Shown here: piece after piece, positions 59,943 through 64,000 of the stretch | Layout: every line of letters starts with the position of its first letter | Numbering within the stretch: the first letter of the stretch is position 1 | NCBI RefSeq assembly: GCF_036227105.1 | Contig: NZ_CP109434.1 | Span: 6,296,501-6,360,500 of the forward strand | Direction of reading: 5' to 3' | DNA: 64,000 nt | From: Amycolatopsis sp. NBC_01488 | Lineage (GTDB): Bacteria > Actinomycetota > Actinomycetes > Mycobacteriales > Pseudonocardiaceae | Notes under the pieces: model-generated | Databases searched by the model: none | The model's input: only the letters and a program-made list of their open reading frames with translations | What the model was told of the DNA's origin: nothing | Program-made: the position numbers and the translations under genes

Positions 59943-61205
59943 ATGACAAAATCGTCGGCGCGGGACGAGGTGCTGTACCTGCGCGCTGCGGGTGTGGATG
60001 TCGGCAAACGGTTCGTGATGGCATGCGTACGCACCCCGGACCCGCGCCGGGCAGGCCGATGGCTGCTGGAGACCGAACGGTTCGACACCACCGCCGGGGC
60101 CATCCGGGACCTGCGTGACTGGCTGACCGAACACGCAGTCGAAATCGTTGCCCTGGAAGCCACCTCGGACTACTGGCGTGCGGTGTATTACCCGCTGCAG
60201 GACGCCGGGCTGAACCTGATGCTGGTCAACCCCGCCCACCTGCGCGGGATCAAGGGCCGCAAGACCGACCCATCGGATGCGGCGTTCCTGGCCCGCGCCG
60301 CCGCCTCGGGAATGGTGCTGGCCTCCTTCGTACCCGACCGCGCGATCCGCGAACTGCGGGAACTGACCCGCCGCCGCACCGAAATCCGCGCCGACCGCGG
60401 CCGCGAAATCCAACGACTGGAAAAAGAACTCGAGGACAGCGGCCTCAAACTGACCAGCGTCCTGACCGACGTCACCGGAGTCAGCTCGCGGCGGATCCTG
60501 GCCGCATTGATCGACGGCGAACGCGACCCCGCCACACTGGCCGAGCTGGCCCTCAGCCACGCCCGCGCCAAGATCCCCGCCCTCACCGTGGCGCTGGAGG
60601 GCACGTTCACCGACCACCACGCTTTCATGTGCCGGCACTTCCTCACCCAGATCGACCACCTCGCCGAACTGGTCACCGAACTGGACATGCGGATCGCCGA
60701 CCTGATGCGCGACCGCGACCGGGACCTGAACAACCTCGACACCATCCCCGGCATCGGGCGCACCGCCGCCGAGATCATCATCAGCGAGACCGGTGGAGAC
60801 ATGGCCCCGTTCGCCACCGCCGCGCACCTGGCCTCCTGGATCGGCGTCTGCCCCGGCCTCAACGAATCGGCCGGGGTGAACAAATCCGGCCACACCCGCC
60901 ACGGCAACGCCAACCTCAAACGCATCCTCGGTACCGCCGCCATGGCCGCGATCAAGCAAAAGAACTCCTACTACGCCGTCTACTACCGGCGCCTCGCCGC
61001 CCGCCGCGGCCGGCAACGAGCCCTGGTCGCCGTCATGCACAAACTCACCATCGCGATCTGGCACATCCTGACCGACAAGGTCACCCACCACGACCTGGGC
61101 GCCGACTACTTCACCCGCCGCGACCCCCAGCGCACCATGCACCAGATCGTCAAGCAGGCCAACGCCCTGGGCATGACCGTCCGCTTCGACCCGATCCCAG
61201 CCTGA
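59943..61205 (+). CDS. IS110-family DEDD transposase/recombinase
   Basis: A 420-aa protein. Its N-terminal RuvC-like domain has GVDVGKRFVMA, VALEATSDYW and KTDPSDAAFLA (the DEDD acids); the C-terminal domain has PGIGRTAAEIII and GLNESAGVNKSGHTRHGN with the serine nucleophile region. It appears full-length and intact. ATG 59943 is the first good start; longer upstream in-frame codons fall in the non-coding end. Confidence 0.93.
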   Translation: MTKSSARDEVLYLRAAGVDVGKRFVMACVRTPDPRRAGRWLLETERFDTTAGAIRDLRDWLTEHAVEIVALEATSDYWRAVYYPLQDAGLNLMLVNPAHLRGIKGRKTDPSDAAFLARAAASGMVLASFVPDRAIRELRELTRRRTEIRADRGREIQRLEKELEDSGLKLTSVLTDVTGVSSRRILAALIDGERDPATLAELALSHARAKIPALTVALEGTFTDHHAFMCRHFLTQIDHLAELVTELDMRIADLMRDRDRDLNNLDTIPGIGRTAAEIIISETGGDMAPFATAAHLASWIGVCPGLNESAGVNKSGHTRHGNANLKRILGTAAMAAIKQKNSYYAVYYRRLAARRGRQRALVAVMHKLTIAIWHILTDKVTHHDLGADYFTRRDPQRTMHQIVKQANALGMTVRFDPIPA

Positions 61206-61257
61206 CGCAGGACCCCAACAACCACACACCGACCAGCGAATCGCACTCATCTTCGTG

Positions 61258-61809
61258 TCAGTCCTGTTCCTTGAGGCTGCCGATACCGAGCGAGGCGTCG
61301 GCGGGACGGTCGCCGAGCTCCTGCTCGACGTACTCGTGCGGGTCGAGGTCGCTGACGTCGAGGTCGCGGGCGCCTTCGTGCTGCCGCTTGAACTCGAGGA
61401 ACCGGCGGCCGAGTTCTTCGCGGAGCCCGGGGTCGGCGTGGCGCCGGAAGTCGGCGAGACCTTCGTCCTCTTCCTCGGCCATGTGCTCGCTGTTGGCGAA
61501 CCGGGCCTTGTGCACCGCGGCGTGCCAGGCGGTGCTGCCGACGGGGTGCAGGGCGGCTTCGTGGACGCCGTCGCGGATGTCGTTGTGGTCGCCGATGGCG
61601 TCGAGGGTCTCTTCCTCGGCGTCTTCGCCGCGACGCAGCAGGTGCGGGTAGAAGATCTCCTCTTCGGCGCGGGCGTGCACGTCGAGCAGGTCGGCCAGGG
61701 GCTGCCAGACCTCGGCCAGGTCGGCGGAGTCGGTCAGGTCGTCGAGGCGGGCGAACTGGCGCCGGAACCAGTCGTGGTCGTCGAGGATGAGGCTGGTGAT
61801 GTCGGCCAT
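61258..61809 (-). CDS. Hemerythrin-like protein, encapsulin cargo
   Basis: A 183-aa four-helix hemerythrin with probable di-iron ligands H12, H45, E49, H75, H109 and E113. The C-terminal tail DASLGIGSLKEQD carries the SLGIGSLK motif used by encapsulin cargo to enter the shell. The shell gene lies downstream on the same strand behind an IS110 element. Encapsulated hemerythrins are linked to protection from oxidative or nitrosative stress. The start ATG 61809 has only a weak ribosome site. Confidence 0.93.
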   Translation of the reverse strand: MADITSLILDDHDWFRRQFARLDDLTDSADLAEVWQPLADLLDVHARAEEEIFYPHLLRRGEDAEEETLDAIGDHNDIRDGVHEAALHPVGSTAWHAAVHKARFANSEHMAEEEDEGLADFRRHADPGLREELGRRFLEFKRQHEGARDLDVSDLDPHEYVEQELGDRPADASLGIGSLKEQD

Positions 61810-61928
61810 GCCGCATTCGTACCCCGGGTGGGCGGTCCGGGAAACCCGAACGCCCGGTTGGGCCGTTTGCCGGTGGTCGAGCCGGGAACCCGGAGATCTC
61901 CCCTCGGAGGTCGAGGAAAGGCTCGAGC

Positions 61929-63056
61929 ATGACCGCCCAGCGTGCGCCGGAGGCCCTGGTGGTGGGCCTGCTGACCGATGACGGCTTGCCCGGGCAGCTC
62001 GCCGGGAGAATCGCGGACGGCCTGCCCGCCCGTCTGGCCCGTGACCTCGGCGAGGAGACGACCTGGCGCGTCGAGCACGAGACGCAGTCCCTTCCGCTCA
62101 ACGAGGAGGGTGACATTCCCATGCTGGTCCTGGCGGAGGAGCGCCGGGCCGAACACGGCTGGGACCTGCTGGTGCTGATCACGGACCTCCCGCGGCGGGC
62201 CGGCACGGTCCCGATCGCGTCGGACTACAACACCGACCACGGCGTGGCGATGGTGTCGTTGCCCGCGCTCGGGGCCCTGCGCCTGCGCCACCGAGTGCGC
62301 CGGCTGATCGTGCACCTGGTCCGGCACCTGGTGGCGCGCCGCGCGGCGAAGGAGGCCGATCCGCCGAGGGAGATCCTAGACCGGCTGCGGGAGCTGCTGG
62401 CGCCGACGCGGCACATCCGCGGCCGCGGCGCCGCCGACGAGCACCTGGCCCTGGTGGGTGTGCGCGGCCGCCTGCGGCTGCTCGCGGGGATGATCCGGGA
62501 CAACCGCCCGTGGCGGCTGGTGCCCAACCTCGCCGGAGCCACCGCGGCCGCGGCGGCCACCGCCGCGTACGGCATCATCACCACGTCGTTCTGGAAGCTC
62601 GCCGAAGCCCTGCCCGCGCTGCGGCTGGCCGGGATCACGGTACTGGCGATCGTGGTCATGTCGGGCTGGCTGATGGTGCACAACCACCTCTGGGACTCCC
62701 CGTCCGGGCACCTCGAACGGCGGAAAGCCCTGCTGTACAACGCCTCGACCGCGCTGACTCTGTCGATCGGAGTCGCCTGCATGTACGCCATCCTCTTTGT
62801 GCTGGCGCTGCTGGCGTCGATCGTCCTGATCGAAGGCACCTACCTGGGGCAGGTCCTCGGCCATCCGGCCGGGCCCGTCTCCTACCTCAAGCTGGTGTGG
62901 CTCTCGACCTCCGTGGGCATCGTCGCCGGGGCGGTGGGCTCGAGCCTCGAAGACGAGGAACGTGTCCGCCGGGCGACCTACAGCCGGCGTGAGCGGGAGC
63001 GGCAGCTGCGCAGCCGCGAGCGCGCCGAGGAAGCCGAAAGCGGCGGTGCCGGCTGA
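61929..63056 (+). CDS. Four-helix membrane protein of unknown function
   Basis: A 375-aa protein. The first about 200 residues are soluble (VVGLLTDDGLPGQLAGRIAD, then LVLAEERRAEHGWDLLVLITDLP), followed by about four hydrophobic helices between 200 and 340 and a charged Arg/Glu tail. I do not recognise a defined family. ATG 61929 follows GAGGAAAGG. It is divergent from the hemerythrin gene, with a 119-bp shared promoter region, so joint stress regulation is possible. Confidence 0.8.
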   Translation: MTAQRAPEALVVGLLTDDGLPGQLAGRIADGLPARLARDLGEETTWRVEHETQSLPLNEEGDIPMLVLAEERRAEHGWDLLVLITDLPRRAGTVPIASDYNTDHGVAMVSLPALGALRLRHRVRRLIVHLVRHLVARRAAKEADPPREILDRLRELLAPTRHIRGRGAADEHLALVGVRGRLRLLAGMIRDNRPWRLVPNLAGATAAAAATAAYGIITTSFWKLAEALPALRLAGITVLAIVVMSGWLMVHNHLWDSPSGHLERRKALLYNASTALTLSIGVACMYAILFVLALLASIVLIEGTYLGQVLGHPAGPVSYLKLVWLSTSVGIVAGAVGSSLEDEERVRRATYSRRERERQLRSRERAEEAESGGAG

Positions 63057-63146
63057 GCGGGATGCGCCGACGGTGGCCGGTTCCGGAAGTCGCGGTGCAG
63101 AGCAGGTTCCCTCGAGAGGCTGGTCACGGGGGCGTAGCTTCCAGGT

Positions 63147-63512
63147 ATGAGGATCGGCGAGTTGTCCCGGCGCACCGGCGTGAGTTCGCGCTCCCTGCGG
63201 TACTACGAAGCGCAGGGCCTGTTGACCAGCACCCGCTCCGACGCCGGGCAGCGGCACTACTCCGACGCCGAGGTCGAGCGCGTGTCGCTCATCCGGCAGC
63301 TGTTCGAGGCGGGCTTGTCGAGCCGGGTGATCGCGATGGTGCTGCCGTGCGTCGAGACTCCCGGGGATCCGGGCGTCGTCGAGTTCGCGTTCGCGACGAT
63401 GAAGCGCGAGCGCGACCGGATCGACGCGGAGATCGCGCGCCTGGCCGAGACCCGGGACGCGCTCGACGTGCTGCTCAGCGCCAACAGCCGGCACCGCGCG
63501 AAGCTGGCCTGA
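63147..63512 (+). CDS. MerR-family transcriptional regulator
   Basis: A 121-aa regulator with the MerR N-terminal helix-turn-helix (MRIGELSRRTGVSSRSLRYYE) and a coiled-coil dimer helix (MKRERDRIDAEIARLAETRDAL). No metal-binding cysteine cluster is visible, so it probably senses a small molecule or redox change. It lies upstream of an oxidoreductase gene with an operator-like palindrome between them. Confidence 0.9.
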   Translation: MRIGELSRRTGVSSRSLRYYEAQGLLTSTRSDAGQRHYSDAEVERVSLIRQLFEAGLSSRVIAMVLPCVETPGDPGVVEFAFATMKRERDRIDAEIARLAETRDALDVLLSANSRHRAKLA

Positions 63513-63535
63513 CGTGTGACCCGCGCCTCAGCCGG

Positions 63536-63567
63536 TTGCCCCTGACACCGGTGTCAGCGGTCAGGAT
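63536..63567 (+). promoter_or_regulatory. MerR-type promoter/operator for the oxidoreductase gene
   Basis: TTGCCC (63536-63541) and CAGGAT (63562-63567) are separated by a 20-bp spacer that contains the perfect palindrome CTGACACCGGTGTCAG (63542-63557). A long spacer with a central dyad is the hallmark of MerR-activated promoters. Confidence 0.65.
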
Positions 63568-63617
63568 GGCCGCAGAGCCCGGAACGCCCGGGCCGGTCAC
63601 CCGGAAAGGCGCGGAAA

Positions 63618-64000
63618 ATGGGACAGGCATGGGGTTTCGGCAGGCATGGCGGGCCGGAAGTGCAGGAGTTCTTCGACCGCCCCGATCCCGTTCCCGGTCG
63701 CGGTGAGGTGCTGATCCGGGTCGACGTCGCCGGGGTGAACCCCCTCGATCACCTCCTGCGCGCGGGCCTGGTTCCCGGGCTCGACGGCGGGCGGCCGTTT
63801 CCGCGCGTGCTGGGCATGGAAGCAGCGGGAACCGTTCTCGCCCTGGGGGAGGACGTCGACGGGCTCGAGGTGGGGGATGCGGTCTTCGGCTTCGCGCTCA
63901 CCGGCGGCGGCACCTACGCCGAGACGACGGTGCTGTCCGCGCCGAACACCGCGCGCATCCCGGCGGGTCTGCCGGCCACCGTGGCGGCGACCCTTCCGGT
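63618..64000 (+). CDS. Zinc-type alcohol dehydrogenase/quinone reductase, 5' part
   Basis: The frame runs off the window; 127 residues are visible. MGQAWGFGRHGGPEVQEFF, then VLIRVDVAGVNPLDHLLRAG and a GroES-like VLGMEAAGTVLALGEDVDGLEVGDAVFGF identify the NADPH-dependent quinone-reductase branch of the MDR superfamily, which usually lacks zinc. ATG 63618 follows GAAAGG. It is probably controlled by the MerR protein encoded just upstream. Confidence 0.85.
   Translation, partial: MGQAWGFGRHGGPEVQEFFDRPDPVPGRGEVLIRVDVAGVNPLDHLLRAGLVPGLDGGRPFPRVLGMEAAGTVLALGEDVDGLEVGDAVFGFALTGGGTYAETTVLSAPNTARIPAGLPATVAATLP

Larger units (their letters stand above)
59701..61252 (+). mobile_element. IS110-family insertion sequence
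   Basis: About 1.55 kb: a roughly 240-bp non-coding left end, the DEDD transposase gene (59943-61205) and a short right end. The outer CT dinucleotides at 59701-59702 and 61251-61252 fit the CT core of IS110 targets. Removing one core plus the element joins the hemerythrin stop codon to the encapsulin start with a 15-bp spacer. There are no terminal inverted repeats, as usual for IS110. Exact ends are inferred. Confidence 0.75.

Overview
The window is high-GC DNA with many GTG starts and 4-bp ATGA/GTGA gene overlaps. It comes from an actinomycete; the gene types (nonribosomal peptide cluster, CtpI-like ATPase, encapsulin, DUF885, DUF6119, class-E-type LAxTG surface protein) suggest a Pseudonocardiales-type genome such as Amycolatopsis. 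The genus is an inference.

Positions 1-30410 hold the right-hand part of a nonribosomal peptide synthetase (NRPS) cluster; its left part lies outside the window. An ornithine N-hydroxylase (837-2132) and a PaiB-like protein (2119-2787) match the KtzI/KtzT pair that makes piperazic acid, so the product probably contains a piperazate unit. The assembly line is split: a cut-off protein ending in a relic adenylation domain plus carrier domain (1-807), a free A-T protein (2784-4583), a free condensation domain (11387-12862), a three-module C-A-T x3 protein (14332-23724) and a free adenylation domain (29025-30410). Around them are MbtH, an MFS exporter, a type II thioesterase and possible tailoring enzymes: LLM oxidoreductase, DUF6002 PLP-type enzyme, BioF2/FemAB-like acyltransferase, AsnB-type amidotransferase, DegT aminotransferase, MSOX/NikD-like amine oxidase, ornithine-cyclodeaminase-like enzyme and a two-subunit TPP decarboxylase. 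No chain-terminating thioesterase domain is present.

Positions 30801-32845 hold a TetR regulator divergent from a beta-carbonic-anhydrase-like gene and a membrane protein, with two copies of a 15-bp operator between them. Positions 33081-48934 are a phosphate and cell-surface region: a PhoX-like phosphatase, then pstC-pstA, three PstS-like secreted proteins (two with a C-terminal membrane anchor), a WxL/Ig-like protein, a DUF916-like protein, two further members of a shared secreted-domain family (one ending in a LANTG sorting signal), a sortase-like protein lacking the catalytic His and Cys, and finally pstB. The layout suggests a high-affinity phosphate importer built together with a wall-anchored surface assembly.

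Positions 48951-64000 hold a Uma2 protein, a DUF6119 protein, a CtpI-like P-type ATPase, a large-subunit catalase with a ChaB protein, and an encapsulin locus. In that locus the shell gene (58874-59692) and its hemerythrin cargo gene (61258-61809, ending in an encapsulin targeting peptide) are separated by an IS110-family element (about 59701-61252). A four-helix membrane protein, a MerR regulator and the start of a zinc-type oxidoreductase follow.

Limits: all functions come from reading the sequence by eye. Adenylation codes, promoters and repeat boundaries were aligned manually.
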